DNA from: Limnohabitans sp. TEGF004
GTDB lineage: Bacteria > Pseudomonadota > Gammaproteobacteria > Burkholderiales > Burkholderiaceae_C
DNA length: 64,000 nucleotides
Reading direction: 5' to 3'
NCBI RefSeq assembly: GCF_027924965.1
Contig: NZ_AP027057.1
Coordinates: 1 to 64,000 of the forward strand
Position 1 is the first letter of the stretch; every line of letters starts with the position of its first letter. A program made the translations under genes and the position numbers. Positions 1 to 8,427 of this stretch are shown here, in pieces. Below the pieces are notes generated by a model. The model made no database searches, was not told the DNA's origin, and was given only the letters and a program-made list of their open reading frames with translations.

Positions 1-1
1 C

Positions 2-1132
2 CCACTACCCGTCGAACGCATTGCCGCCCTCCCCCACCCCTTGGATGGACATAATGGGCGCAATAGAGCCAGTGTTTTTTGTTTTATCCAAGCCCGCAAC
101 GACCTTGAGGCCATTCGTGCTTACCTTGAGAAATTCAGAAATCAGCCCAACACCCAACGAGCCTACCAACGCGAACTTGAGCGGCTTTTGCTTTGGTGCG
201 TGATTGAGCGCAAAACTGCCCTCTCTTCGATGTTGGTTCACGATTGCGAAGCCTACAAGGACTTTTTGGAGTCACCCTCCCCTACCTTTTGCGGACCACG
301 CGATAAGCGCTTGTCGCCCCGCTGGAAGCCTTTCACTGGTCCCTTATCCCCCGCCAGTCAACACCAAGCCGTGCAGATCATCCGTGGGGCGTTTTCGTGG
401 CTTCAAGACGTTCGCTACCTTGGGGGAAATCCATGGACCGCCGTATCCGACCCTCGTCGAGAGAGACAGATCACCCCCTTAAGGCTAGACCGCGCCCTGC
501 CCTCCTCATTGTGGGGAAAAGCATGCGCTGCGCTCGACCATCATTGCAAACCGGATGATGCCAAACAAGTTCGAATTGGCCGTGCTGCGATTTTGATTCT
601 TGGCGACTCAGGACTTCGGATCAGCGAACTCTCCAGCGCACAAGTCAGCAACATAAGACAAAGCCCCGATGCAGATGTTCTGCTTTTGGACGTTCTTGGC
701 AAAGGACTTAAATGGAGAACGGTTCCAATCAGCCCTCGAGCTCACGCTGCACTTAAGGATCATTGGCTGGATCTACCAGACACTCCCGCAAACCTGCTCA
801 ACCCAATCTCACGGCCAAGCACAAAAGCTAGCACAGCCAAGACGGCATCTGGATATGCTTCACGCGCTCTTGCTCGCGTGATTGGAAAAACGCTCCACAC
901 GATCAGTGGTGACCCAGAATTCACCCCTGATGAAATGATCAAACTCCGAACAACAAGTGCCCACGCGTTTCGTCACACCTTCGGGATGCACGCAGTTCGG
1001 TCTATGAAACTGAACTCAGTTCGTGAGATTCTTGGACACGAAAGCATTGACACCACATCGATTTACAGCCGCGAGGAAGAGCGGGAGTTATCACTCGATG
1101 CCCATAAATTTTTCAACGAACCCAAGACCTAG
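2..1132 (+). CDS. Tyrosine recombinase (phage-integrase family), 5' end outside window
   Basis: This is a site-specific tyrosine recombinase that would cut and rejoin DNA through a covalent 3'-phosphotyrosine. The frame stays open to the first bases of the window, so the N-terminus lies outside. A TTG at 41 is the first start-like codon but need not be used. Counting from that TTG, the catalytic set is visible: Arg193 in GLRISEL, His308 and Arg311 in HAFRH, His333 in LGHES, and Tyr342 in SIYSR. The N-terminal part (TQRAYQRELERLLLW) is a SAM-like core-binding domain. It lies beside parB/parA/rep, which fits dimer resolution of the replicon, but integration of a mobile element is equally possible. 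The family is certain; the role is inferred. Confidence 0.9.
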   Translation, partial: PLPVERIAALPHPLDGHNGRNRASVFCFIQARNDLEAIRAYLEKFRNQPNTQRAYQRELERLLLWCVIERKTALSSMLVHDCEAYKDFLESPSPTFCGPRDKRLSPRWKPFTGPLSPASQHQAVQIIRGAFSWLQDVRYLGGNPWTAVSDPRRERQITPLRLDRALPSSLWGKACAALDHHCKPDDAKQVRIGRAAILILGDSGLRISELSSAQVSNIRQSPDADVLLLDVLGKGLKWRTVPISPRAHAALKDHWLDLPDTPANLLNPISRPSTKASTAKTASGYASRALARVIGKTLHTISGDPEFTPDEMIKLRTTSAHAFRHTFGMHAVRSMKLNSVREILGHESIDTTSIYSREEERELSLDAHKFFNEPKT

Positions 1133-1363
1133 ACCTAACATTTCCGAACCTTTACGAATTATTCGCAAGCCTTCGTAACCTCTAGACAACCCAACATGTC
1201 ATCGAGCAGGCCAACAGCTTGCGTTAAGTGTCCAGCTTTTACCACCCGTCCGGTACAGTACCGCACCAAAAACAAAAGGGCCTTACGGCCCATTTGTTTA
1301 TTCAATCTTCCTACTGAGCCAACTCGCTCAGGAAAGTCTGGAGCTTTGCAGGCTTTCCTTCAC
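1133..1363. other. Intergenic region between recombinase and parB relic
   Basis: I find no gene with a credible start or family signature here. A 74-codon plus-strand frame at 1196-1420 runs antisense to the parB relic and looks like chance. Confidence 0.4.
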
Positions 1364-1690
1364 TTAGGACATCTGGAAATTCGACGACAAGAGCGCCTGA
1401 TCTTGCTTCGGCAACCGTAGCAAAAGCCCCCTTTTCCCATGAACTTCAAAACCTGCAACGTTGCCATTCTCTGCCTTAGCATCAACAGCAACTAGGGCAT
1501 TGAATACCTTTGCAGCCGTAAGCCCCTTAGAAGACAGCGAGCTAGCACGATTCAGCCTGGCCTCTTGATCGGCTTTACATGCATCGCTAAGCGCCTTGCC
1601 CCATCAATACGTAATGGTGGTCGACGAAGGAAAAGCATCGACTACCTCATCTGAAAGGCTGGCCACACTCGATGCTTTTGTAAAACTGCA
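1364..1690 (-). pseudogene. Relic of a second ParB-like partition protein (C-terminal half)
   Basis: No intact gene lies here, but the minus strand reads as coding from about 1690 down to a TAA at 1364-1366, broken by one in-frame TGA near 1600. The translation lines up with the middle and C-terminal part of the intact ParB downstream. The relic reads LSDEVVDAFPSSTTITY, stop, WGKALSDA, where the intact protein reads LPEFVLSLFANPTEIQVRW and AKVLNEAL; both then have D-x-EA...RA and AK-(V/I)-F-x-x-LV. It therefore looks like the decayed end of another parB. It lies between the recombinase and the palindromic repeats. The homology is judged by eye. Confidence 0.6.
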
Positions 1691-1810
1691 ACGACTCAAA
1701 GAGCTAATTGGCATCAATTAACAAGAAAGCAGACTCGACGAAATCTTCATAGCCGCGGTTGGATGCCTAGTCACGCTGCTGAACTGATTGCTCAAAATCG
1801 TCTGAATACG

Positions 1811-1924
1811 CACCCCTACCCTGTAAGACCGTCTTACACCCCTACCCTGTAAGACCGTCTTACACCCCTACCCTGTAAGACCGTCTTACACCCCTACCCT
1901 GTAAGACCGTCTTACACCCCTACC
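1811..1924. repeat. Four tandem 26-bp repeats with palindromic core: candidate parS centromere
   Basis: Four exact head-to-tail copies of a 26-bp unit start at 1811, 1837, 1863 and 1889. A fifth, truncated copy of 10 bp ends at 1924. Each unit contains GTAAGAC-C-GTCTTAC, a perfect 7-bp inverted repeat around one central base. Palindromic repeats next to parAB are the usual form of a plasmid centromere bound by ParB. The array lies just past the 3' end of parB, beyond its terminator. Centromere function is inferred; the repeat structure is directly visible. An alternative is a second set of iterons or a site for the nearby recombinase. Confidence 0.75.
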
Positions 1925-1927
1925 AAT

Positions 1928-1957
1928 AAAAAAGGCGGAATAAATTCCGCCTTTTTT
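1928..1957 (-). terminator. Rho-independent terminator downstream of parB
   Basis: The stem GGCGGAAT/ATTCCGCC (1934-1941 with 1944-1951) is flanked by A and T runs on either side. It can therefore stop transcription in both directions, ending the parAB message and shielding the repeat array. Confidence 0.85.
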
Positions 1958-1974
1958 ATCGCCGTCCCGGCGAT

Positions 1975-2997
1975 CTATTTTCCAATAAGCCCGCTCAGAG
2001 ATTGTTGCAATTTAACAAAAGCATCTTCGCTCAAATATCCAGGTTTAACGACCAAGGAAACTTCTCCTTCAGAGCCCCTAGTAATCTTCCCGATGATCTT
2101 TCCATCATGCTTAATTGAAGTTGTAGCTGGTTTTTTTTCTGCATGCTCATCGCTAACCAACATTGCGAAAATCTTTGCCGATGGGAGGCTCTTTCTAAGA
2201 GCCCCGATCTTCAGTGCCCGGTCTTTGAGTGCTTCAGGGTCAGACTGGAGAGCTTCATTTAATACCTTGGCCCATCGGACTTGAATTTCCGTAGGATTGG
2301 CAAATAAGCTGAGAACAAACTCCGGCAAGCGAGCAACCGCTAGGCACTGCCCGACGTACATGTTGCTAACACCAACATGGCTGGCCAGCTGCCGGGCGGA
2401 ACTAAAGAGGCCTTCATCTATCGCCTTGCGCCACATTTCACCCTGCTCGTACGGAGTAAGGTCTACACGCTCGCGATTCTCTCGGTCCATGAGCGTGAAT
2501 AGCTCTTCATCAGACATTTCCATAATCATGGCCAACACAGGCAGTCCAAGTTGCTTGCAAGCAGTAAATCGGCGATGCCCGAATACAACTTCGTATCGGG
2601 CTCCAATCGGACGGACCAGAATAGGTTGTATGTTTCCACTTGCGTGTGCAATTTCGTCTTTAAATTTATCAAATGCCGCCGTATCAAAACTACTCGAATG
2701 ACGGTTAGCCCATTTAGATTCATCAATGAGAATGGGGCTTAGCTTGATAGTACGAACACCATCTGCAAACTGCGCTAGCCTTTCCTCAAGAGACTTCACA
2801 GTCGCCTCGTGTTGCTGTAGTTGACTTCTAAAAGCCAACATACCACCAGGCGCGGTCTGTGTGCCCATCTTCGGCAAAGTTGGTTTTAAAGGCTCAGCCG
2901 TTGCAATGGGCTCGAGGCCTTGTTTTTCTCCGCCAGTGCCAAGAATACCTTTCATCTTCGCCATGCGATCTTTGACTGACATGCGCTTCTCCTTCAT
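1975..2997 (-). CDS. parB: ParB-family plasmid partition protein
   Basis: This is the centromere-binding partner of ParA in replicon segregation; ParB proteins of this family load on parS and spread as CTP-dependent clamps. The 340-residue protein has a charged N-terminal linker and coiled coil (about 55-75). The ParB/Sulfiredoxin nucleotide-binding core follows, with ILVRPIG and GHRRFTAC near 145-152 and ENRERVDLTPYEQG near 173. Next comes a helix-turn-helix (SARQLASHVGVSNMYVGQCL, about 200-219) and a C-terminal dimerisation part. The ATG overlaps the parA stop by 4 bp, so the two are translationally coupled. A start six residues in (MSVKDR) has the RBS GAAGGAGAAGCGC directly in front and may be the true one. 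Confidence 0.95.
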   Translation of the reverse strand: MKEKRMSVKDRMAKMKGILGTGGEKQGLEPIATAEPLKPTLPKMGTQTAPGGMLAFRSQLQQHEATVKSLEERLAQFADGVRTIKLSPILIDESKWANRHSSSFDTAAFDKFKDEIAHASGNIQPILVRPIGARYEVVFGHRRFTACKQLGLPVLAMIMEMSDEELFTLMDRENRERVDLTPYEQGEMWRKAIDEGLFSSARQLASHVGVSNMYVGQCLAVARLPEFVLSLFANPTEIQVRWAKVLNEALQSDPEALKDRALKIGALRKSLPSAKIFAMLVSDEHAEKKPATTSIKHDGKIIGKITRGSEGEVSLVVKPGYLSEDAFVKLQQSLSGLIGK

Positions 2998-4193
2998 TCG
3001 GTTTCTGCGATCTGCTGGTGCCAGCTAACCACGACTGATTGTTCAACAAGGTCAACAACGCGGTCATATGCCTCACGAGCACGACGATAGGTTTTCATAC
3101 TCCCTTCGTAGCGTGTGATGTCATAAACGGTCCCAAACTCCGTAGATGCGGCAACCGTGACAGTAGTCTTTGGAACCTCTACAGGGAACACCTTGTCGCC
3201 ATAGGTTGCCTGAATCCACTCACGCACAACACTTGAGGAAACATCAGAAGCATCAACGCGAGACAAAAGAATATTCAGAAAATCAAACGTCTTGGTTAAG
3301 CCCGCGCTTTCCATCAAACTTGACGACAAGTCGCCAAAGAGATTCCAAAACTGGACGCTTGAGGCAAAGTCCAGATTATTCGGCGGCAGGGGAACAATGA
3401 GCCCGTCACTTGCCATAAACGCATTGATCGTCAAGTAGGAGAGGGCAGGGGGGGTGTCAATCAAGATCACATCATATTTTTCACGGAGAGACATCAACCC
3501 TTCGTTTAAAACGTTCCAAAACTGGAATGAACTATCTGTCATTTGACGAGCAGGCAGGCTAAATTCAGCTGCATATAAATTGGTGTTTGCAGCAATCAAG
3601 TCAATGCCATCCCAATATGTCTGCTGAACAGCTGCATCAAGTAATTCAGTGCTGTCGTTGTCGATAAGAATCCGACCAACCGTCATTTCATCATCGATCT
3701 CAGCATCGCTCAACATACCAAACAAAGCAGTAAGAGAGCCTTGCGGATCCATGTCGATACACAAAACTTTATGACCACGCAAGGATAAGCCTTGTGCAAG
3801 GCACATTGTTGTTGTGGTTTTGGAAACGCCCCCTTTAAAGTTGCCCACGCCAATGACAACACCTCTCGCGGCTTCGGGGCGTACAAAATCTTCCCTGACG
3901 AGCCTCGCCAACTGGCGAACTTCACCAAGAGAAAAAGCTCGGGTCTTCCCCTCGCTCCCTTCGCTTTGAACCCATCCCAGCTTTTTAATGCGATATTGAA
4001 GTTTGGGTTTATCTATCCCGCACAGTGCAGCCACTTGCCCGATTGTGAAAACAGGAGCCTTCTTCCTGCGGTCAGGGGCCAACATGTGACCACGAACACG
4101 TGAAAGCATCTCTCTTGCATCGATTGCAATTCGAGCAATGTCGGGAATTGAAATCTTAGCCCGCTGGATCAGAGCCTTTATGTTCAGCGCCAT
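2994..4193 (-). CDS. parA: ParA-family partition ATPase with N-terminal helix-turn-helix
   Basis: This Walker-type ATPase moves replicon copies apart with ParB. I chose the ATG at 4193 because AAGGAGG lies 6 bases in front of it; an upstream start at 4232 has no such site. The protein then has 399 residues. A MerR-like helix-turn-helix spans about 48-75 (FTIGQVAALCGIDKPKLQYR). The deviant Walker A motif KGGVSKTTTT is at about 120-129, with the signature lysine. DMDPQGS follows at about 148, and ILIDTPPAL is the Walker B region. An N-terminal DNA-binding domain marks a type Ia ParA, which usually represses its own operon. The promoter should lie in 4194-4440, next to the origin. Confidence 0.95.
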   Translation of the reverse strand: MALNIKALIQRAKISIPDIARIAIDAREMLSRVRGHMLAPDRRKKAPVFTIGQVAALCGIDKPKLQYRIKKLGWVQSEGSEGKTRAFSLGEVRQLARLVREDFVRPEAARGVVIGVGNFKGGVSKTTTTMCLAQGLSLRGHKVLCIDMDPQGSLTALFGMLSDAEIDDEMTVGRILIDNDSTELLDAAVQQTYWDGIDLIAANTNLYAAEFSLPARQMTDSSFQFWNVLNEGLMSLREKYDVILIDTPPALSYLTINAFMASDGLIVPLPPNNLDFASSVQFWNLFGDLSSSLMESAGLTKTFDFLNILLSRVDASDVSSSVVREWIQATYGDKVFPVEVPKTTVTVAASTEFGTVYDITRYEGSMKTYRRAREAYDRVVDLVEQSVVVSWHQQIAETE

Positions 4194-4233
4194 ACGCGAA
4201 CCTCCTTCGTTAGTTATTCGAACTTGAATCACA

Positions 4234-4828
4234 TCCTTCGCAATTATACGGTTTAACAGAAAAATTGCTAATCGTTAAATCTAACAGCAAAACGTCACAA
4301 GAAACAAATTGGTTTTTTTGATGATATGGCTGTTTTGTTTTCTTTTTTAACTTTCAAGCTTAAGAGCTCTTTCAATAAAATCTAACAATATCTTTAAATA
4401 ACTTAAGGCTCTAAAAAACCATTTAAATTCATATGGTTACGTCACTTTAGGTGTGTGGATATGTGGGTCAAAGTGAGTGTTTTTGTGGGTCTTGGTGAGT
4501 CTTTTTGTGCAATGAGGTGAGGACTTTTGTGCATCAAGGTGAGTGGATATGTGCGACAGCAATTTGTTCTAAGCAAGGTGAAACCAAAAATCAGACTTCT
4601 CAAGACATAAGAAATAAGGATGCATTTTTCATTAGTCATGGACAATGTGATGTATTTGGCAAGGTTCGATTGCAGTGCCAATGTGTTTAGTTCGGGGTTA
4701 AAAAGGTGAGTGAATTTGTGCAGCCGAACGATTCATCAGAGTCGAAAAGGTGAGTGAATTTGTGCGATGTATGGTATCCGGTTGGGAAAAGTGATGATAA
4801 GAGTGGTTTGCTCACCGTAGAATGAGCC
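4234..4828. other. Candidate vegetative replication origin (oriV)
   Basis: This is the divergent region between parA and rep. It has an AT-rich part (about 4240-4440) that could be the unwinding region and two groups of iterons (4451-4553 and 4706-4764), the last one 65 bp before the rep start. It also must hold the parA and rep promoters. I do not see an obvious perfect DnaA box. Origin function is inferred from the iterons and the neighbouring initiator gene. Confidence 0.8.
4451..4764 (+). repeat. Seven iterons on an exact 22-bp register
   Basis: Copies of a 15-bp core with consensus GTGAGTGNNTTTGTG start at 4451, 4473, 4495, 4517 and 4539, exactly 22 bp apart. Two more start at 4706 and 4750, which are 44 bp apart. 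Spacing of 22 bp is about two helical turns, so the initiator would bind one face of the DNA. The last two copies are nearly identical to each other and probably also autoregulate rep. Confidence 0.9.
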
Positions 4829-6226
4829 ATGCTTAAAACAAAAACCCCTGACCAAGAGGCACTCAACCTTGCAGAAGCGGAGGAGGAGGTCTTATCAGCT
4901 TCTACCCCGGCATCTTCTGGGAATGTTCTGAAAAAACCTGTCGACACTCTAGCGATGGCGCCTGCGGAGGGTGGCCGGATCACGGTAATTGAGCGCAGGT
5001 TGTATTTCACGTTGATTTGGTTTGCTCAACGTCAAGGATGGCAAATAGGCCAGGAAAGCTTTAGCGCGCCTCTTTCTGAAGTTCTCAAGAAGATGAACTA
5101 CAAGAGCCGTAACATGAAACTCATTCGCGATGCGCTCACGTCAATGACAACCACGCCTGTTGAATGGCAGTCTCCAACAGCAGGAGAGGGTTCGAATTGG
5201 GGCGTTAGCGGGATGATTTCACACGCAGAAATTATCAGCAACAGACTCGGCAGCACCCTCGAATGGTCTTATTCGCCAAAAGTAAGGCCAGAAATTTTGA
5301 ACCCCTTTCCATTTGCCCGTGGATCTCTGGAGGTGCAAGATCTTTTAAAAACACATGCTGGGCTTGCGCTTTACGACATTGTGACTCGTTACCTGAGTAG
5401 TGCAACTGGACTGACCCCGCGGCGCCACTGGTCTTGGTGGCGGCCAGTTCTTACTGGAAACGCCGACAGTATGGACAGTGCCATTGAGTTTAAGTCGTTT
5501 AACAGAGACTACGTGAAAAAAGCAATCAATGAGATTAACTCAAAGACCTCAGTCAATGTCGAGTTGATAACACACAAAGCTGGACCCAAAGTAGTTGATC
5601 TTCAGTTTAGAGCGACCCGCAAGAAGAACTACAAGCCCCCATTGCAAAATATCAATACCGAAAGTGGGCTCAAAGAAATTGGTCGTGCCATCGCACTTGG
5701 CATTACACAAAAACAGGCGGAGTTGTTCTTTGATGAACATGGAGAAAACACCCTTTCGAAGGGCCTTGATGTTCTGGCCGAGCGTATAGCTAAGCCTGGC
5801 TTACGCTCTGTTGAGAAGCCAAAACAATATTTAGAAAAAGTGCTGGAAAACCATCCGACTGACGCACAAACTGGAGCGCTTATAGATACACAGAAAGAAC
5901 AAGCGCGCGAAAAACAAAAGCGTATTGAACTTCTAGAACAGTACCGCGCTAATCGACTACAAGACGCTTGGGAGTTGTATCAAGAGAGCAACGATAGCGA
6001 CAAGACATTCTTGGTCGAGCAGTTTGTGATGCAAGTCCTTGACAAAGGCCCTGAATCAACAAAACGACTCTACGAGCAGAAGGGATTCCAAGCAACGTCA
6101 GTGAGAAGCCTAATGAAAACAAGCCTAGCAGAACACTATTTTGGAGAAGGGTGGAAGACACCGAATGATGACGTCTTGTTCCGGTTCGCTTTGAACTTCA
6201 TCAAGACCGAAGACAGTGGCAAATAA
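4829..6226 (+). CDS. rep: Replication initiator, Rep_3 superfamily
   Basis: This is the initiator that would bind the iterons upstream and open the origin. The 465-residue protein has the two-winged-helix layout of Rep_3 initiators. An N-terminal domain runs over about 45-160 (ERRLYFTLIWFAQRQGW, then FSAPLSEVLKKMNYKSRN). A second domain covers about 165-280 (LEVQDLLKTHAGLALYDIVTRYL, then FKSFNRDYVKKAINEINSKTSVNVELI). The remaining C-terminus is helical and charged, longer than in the smallest family members. The ATG at 4829 follows directly after the iterons. The length and the type Ia parAB beside it fit a low-copy large plasmid or chromid. Confidence 0.9.
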   Translation: MLKTKTPDQEALNLAEAEEEVLSASTPASSGNVLKKPVDTLAMAPAEGGRITVIERRLYFTLIWFAQRQGWQIGQESFSAPLSEVLKKMNYKSRNMKLIRDALTSMTTTPVEWQSPTAGEGSNWGVSGMISHAEIISNRLGSTLEWSYSPKVRPEILNPFPFARGSLEVQDLLKTHAGLALYDIVTRYLSSATGLTPRRHWSWWRPVLTGNADSMDSAIEFKSFNRDYVKKAINEINSKTSVNVELITHKAGPKVVDLQFRATRKKNYKPPLQNINTESGLKEIGRAIALGITQKQAELFFDEHGENTLSKGLDVLAERIAKPGLRSVEKPKQYLEKVLENHPTDAQTGALIDTQKEQAREKQKRIELLEQYRANRLQDAWELYQESNDSDKTFLVEQFVMQVLDKGPESTKRLYEQKGFQATSVRSLMKTSLAEHYFGEGWKTPNDDVLFRFALNFIKTEDSGK

Positions 6227-6251
6227 TAGAACCTCTATTGTAGATATGTAG

Positions 6252-6329
6252 CTTTTGCGTGGCTCATTTGAAGTTCAGGACTTGCTTAAAACGCACGACG
6301 CAGGATTGGCGCTTTATGAAATATTTAAG
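6252..6329 (+). pseudogene. Fragment of a second rep gene
   Basis: About 26 codons directly after rep translate to RGSFEVQDLLKTHDAGLALYEI. This matches residues around 170-190 of the intact initiator (RGSLEVQDLLKTHAGLALYDI), with one extra Asp and a few substitutions. No start or further domain remains. The fragment is a diverged remnant from another or a duplicated rep, not an exact repeat. It ends just before the RidA gene. Confidence 0.8.
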
Positions 6330-6337
6330 AAAAGTAA

Positions 6338-6691
6338 ATGAATAAACAAATAACTAGGTTAGAGCCTAACCTGAGAATGTCGGAAGCTGTGTGTTATCAG
6401 GGCGTAGCGTATCTTGCTGGGCAAGTGCCAACGGATACTACAAAGGACATTGTGGGACAAACCCAAGATGTGCTGAGTGAAATTGACAATGTACTAGGCA
6501 GGCTTGGTACAAATAAAACAAAACTTCTTCAAGTTCAGGTTTTCTTAAAAGATATCAATGAATTTGAGGGAATGAACCAGGCATGGGACGAGTGGGTTTC
6601 GCCATTGAGTCCCCCCGCAAGGGCAACAATTCAAGCAAACTTAGCTGACAAGAATTGGAAGGTTGAGATTCTTGTGACGGCGGCGCTCTAA
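6338..6691 (+). CDS. RidA/YjgF/YER057c-family protein
   Basis: This is a small trimeric-type protein of the Rid superfamily; RidA proper hydrolyses reactive enamine/imine intermediates released by PLP enzymes. The 117 residues include the family pattern YLAGQVPTDTTKDIVGQTQDVLSEID and the C-terminal part SPPARATIQANLADKNWKVEI, where the conserved Arg of RidA (here in PARAT) is present. It stands alone behind the rep fragment and in front of a decayed hipA. Its upstream region is poor in clear ribosome-binding sequence. It could be any Rid subfamily; the exact substrate is unknown. A second Rid gene sits in the aminobenzoate operon at 20 kb. Confidence 0.85.
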   Translation: MNKQITRLEPNLRMSEAVCYQGVAYLAGQVPTDTTKDIVGQTQDVLSEIDNVLGRLGTNKTKLLQVQVFLKDINEFEGMNQAWDEWVSPLSPPARATIQANLADKNWKVEILVTAAL

Positions 6692-6754
6692 AGAAATATT
6701 TCTACAGGCGAAAGTTGGTTGAATCGCCCCCTAACTTGATTAATAACAGAGCGC

Positions 6755-7368
6755 AGCCCATGACGACCTGCACATGCTGGCGTTGGTGGGGCGTAATGGC
6801 ATTGGGCGGCTGGGCTACAGCTTGCCAGACCACACCCCCGTACCCACGCCCCGAACGCTGAGCAAAAGCGAGTTGCTGGGAACGGCCTATACCAGCGCAT
6901 CGCAGAGTTGTTGCGTCAGCTGCAATTGCCCAGCGACAACCTGCATCGATTTTTTGAACAAGTGGCGTTTTTCATCATGGTGCGCAACGGTGACGCGCAT
7001 CTGAAAAATTCTGGCCTGCTCTACCGTTCACCAGAACAGCTTTGGTTGGCTCCTATATTCGATGTGGTGACCACAAGTATCTACACCTACACCCGATATG
7101 CAGGCGGTCTTGAGCTGGAGGATCGAACTCTGGCACTCAAGTTGTTTGCAGGTAAATACCACACCAAGGCCTATCCCACCAAAGAGGAATTGGAAAAATT
7201 TGGCTAACGCGTGTGCGACGTTACACAGCCAGCCCGCACCCTAGAGCGCATTGCCCAAGCTATGTATAGCACCATGGATAAAGCCAAAGGCGATCCGCGT
7301 GTGCCCCAAAGACGCTGCAGACGCAGATGGCTCAGGCTTGGGAGGCGGGGTATGGGTATGCGAGATAG
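6755..7368 (+). pseudogene. Decayed hipA-like kinase gene
   Basis: Pieces of a HipA-type toxin kinase appear in different frames. DDLHMLALVGRNGIGRLGY near 6755-6815 is the N-terminal domain. FFEQVAFFIMVRNGDAHLKNSGLLY (about 6950-7025) is the catalytic loop and Mg-binding region, followed by LWLAPIFDVVTTSIY. ARTLERIAQAMYSTMDKAKGD near 7230-7290 and MAQAWEAGYGYAR ending at the TAG at 7366-7368 are the C-terminus. The frame changes and the missing middle make an active kinase impossible. No hipB is seen beside it. Confidence 0.75.
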
Positions 7369-7518
7369 GTTGTGAATGCAGTTGCATGTTGTTTGAGAAT
7401 GTCATGACGGCTTCAGGCTGGCAGCGGTCGGTGTGCGTTTGCGTCCCACAGGCCACAACCGATCCAAAGCAGACTATTGCCATCGCGGTTTGAGTACCGC
7501 ATAGCCGACCTTTAGACC

Positions 7519-7985
7519 TTATGCCACGCCTCGCCTCCGAAAATACTCGGGTAACTTCGAATGCCGGCTATCTTGCGCAAGGTTTGGTGCAGCATGAGCG
7601 ATCTCGTCCAAGCATTGCCCCAACTCCTGAGGCGCCCACTGCCGGTCGGCAATCACTGCATTCAGCAGTAGCAGTGCTTCCTCTGGGAATCGTTTGCACA
7701 GACCAGATTCGTTGAGCAGATGCACAACGTAGTGGGGGTGTTCAATCGGTTGCAACCAATTCTGCACTGCAGCCAGGGCCGCCGGAAATTCACCTTGGGC
7801 GGCAATCACCAGGCGAGTCAAAGACTCGGCTATTCGAGGTGTAGCCAAATCGCGGGACTTTGGCCAGATCTTTTGCCAGAACGGCAGGGCTCGGTTCATC
7901 CAGTAGTCCTCACGTTGATCGACTGCGCCTTCAAGCGCCTGGGAGAGCGCCTGCGCGGATTCCTCGAGACCTTCTTGTGGAAGCG
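7519..7985 (-). pseudogene. C-terminal fragment of a large protein resembling DUF4020/SIR2-type proteins
   Basis: About 155 codons on the minus strand read as clean coding sequence (DYWMNRALPFWQKIWPKSRD, then FPAALAAVQNWLQPIEHPHYV, then LLLLNAVIADRQWAPQEL) and end with TAA or equivalent at 7519. There is no start: upstream of 7985 the frame only continues antisense through an IS5 transposase fragment. My recollection is that this pattern belongs to the DUF4020 C-terminal region of large SIR2-domain proteins, some of which are phage-defence proteins. I hold that assignment loosely. An insertion has removed the rest of the gene. Confidence 0.5.
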
Positions 7986-7986
7986 C

Positions 7987-8427
7987 ACCATGGACGGCGC
8001 CTATGACGGCGCCCCTACGTATGCGGCGGTGGCCAGCCACGGGGAGGCGGATATTGAAGTGGTCATCCCGCCTCCTGTGACGGCCGTGCTCAGCGCAGAT
8101 GCAGAGTGCAACCCAACGCAGAGAGACAAGCTCATTGCCGTGATTGCCGAGAGGGGGAGACTGGCTTGGCAAGCGGAAACGGGCTATGGACAGAGGGCGT
8201 TGGTGGAGACGGCGATGGGCCGCTACAAGGGGATCATTGGGCCCAAGTTGCGCGCACGCAGTGCTGGTGGTCAGCGCGCTGAAGCGATAGCTGGTGTAGC
8301 CGTTCTCAACAGGATGTTGAGTGCTGGGCGGCCAAACTCCGTGCGCAAATCGGCCATGGCCTCATAGCCTCGTTTGGGGCTGGGGCCACTTCGTCTTGAA
8401 GTATATCCATGCAACAACGCCGTTTTG
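7987..8427 (+). mobile_element. 3' remnant of an IS5-family element
   Basis: The plus strand encodes the C-terminal half of an IS5-type DDE transposase: TMDGAYDGAPTYAAVASHG (the third catalytic region), VLSADAECNPTQRDKLIAVIAERGRLAWQAETGYGQRALVE with the catalytic Glu, and VLNRMLSAGRPNSVR. It ends near 8366. Beyond this, around 8410-8427, the bases read inward as GGCGTTGTTGCATGG, which resembles an IS5-type terminal inverted repeat. The 5' part of the transposase is missing. The element interrupts the Tn3 tnpA relic on its right and the DUF4020-like fragment on its left. Confidence 0.8.

Noticed and set aside
4442..4681. Frames of 60-80 codons across the iteron region on both strands
   Set aside because: They arise from repeated iteron sequence and have no ribosome-binding sites.
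7720..8367. One long plus-strand frame across 7720-8367
   Set aside because: Only the part after about 7987 is transposase; the earlier part is antisense to the DUF4020-like tail.
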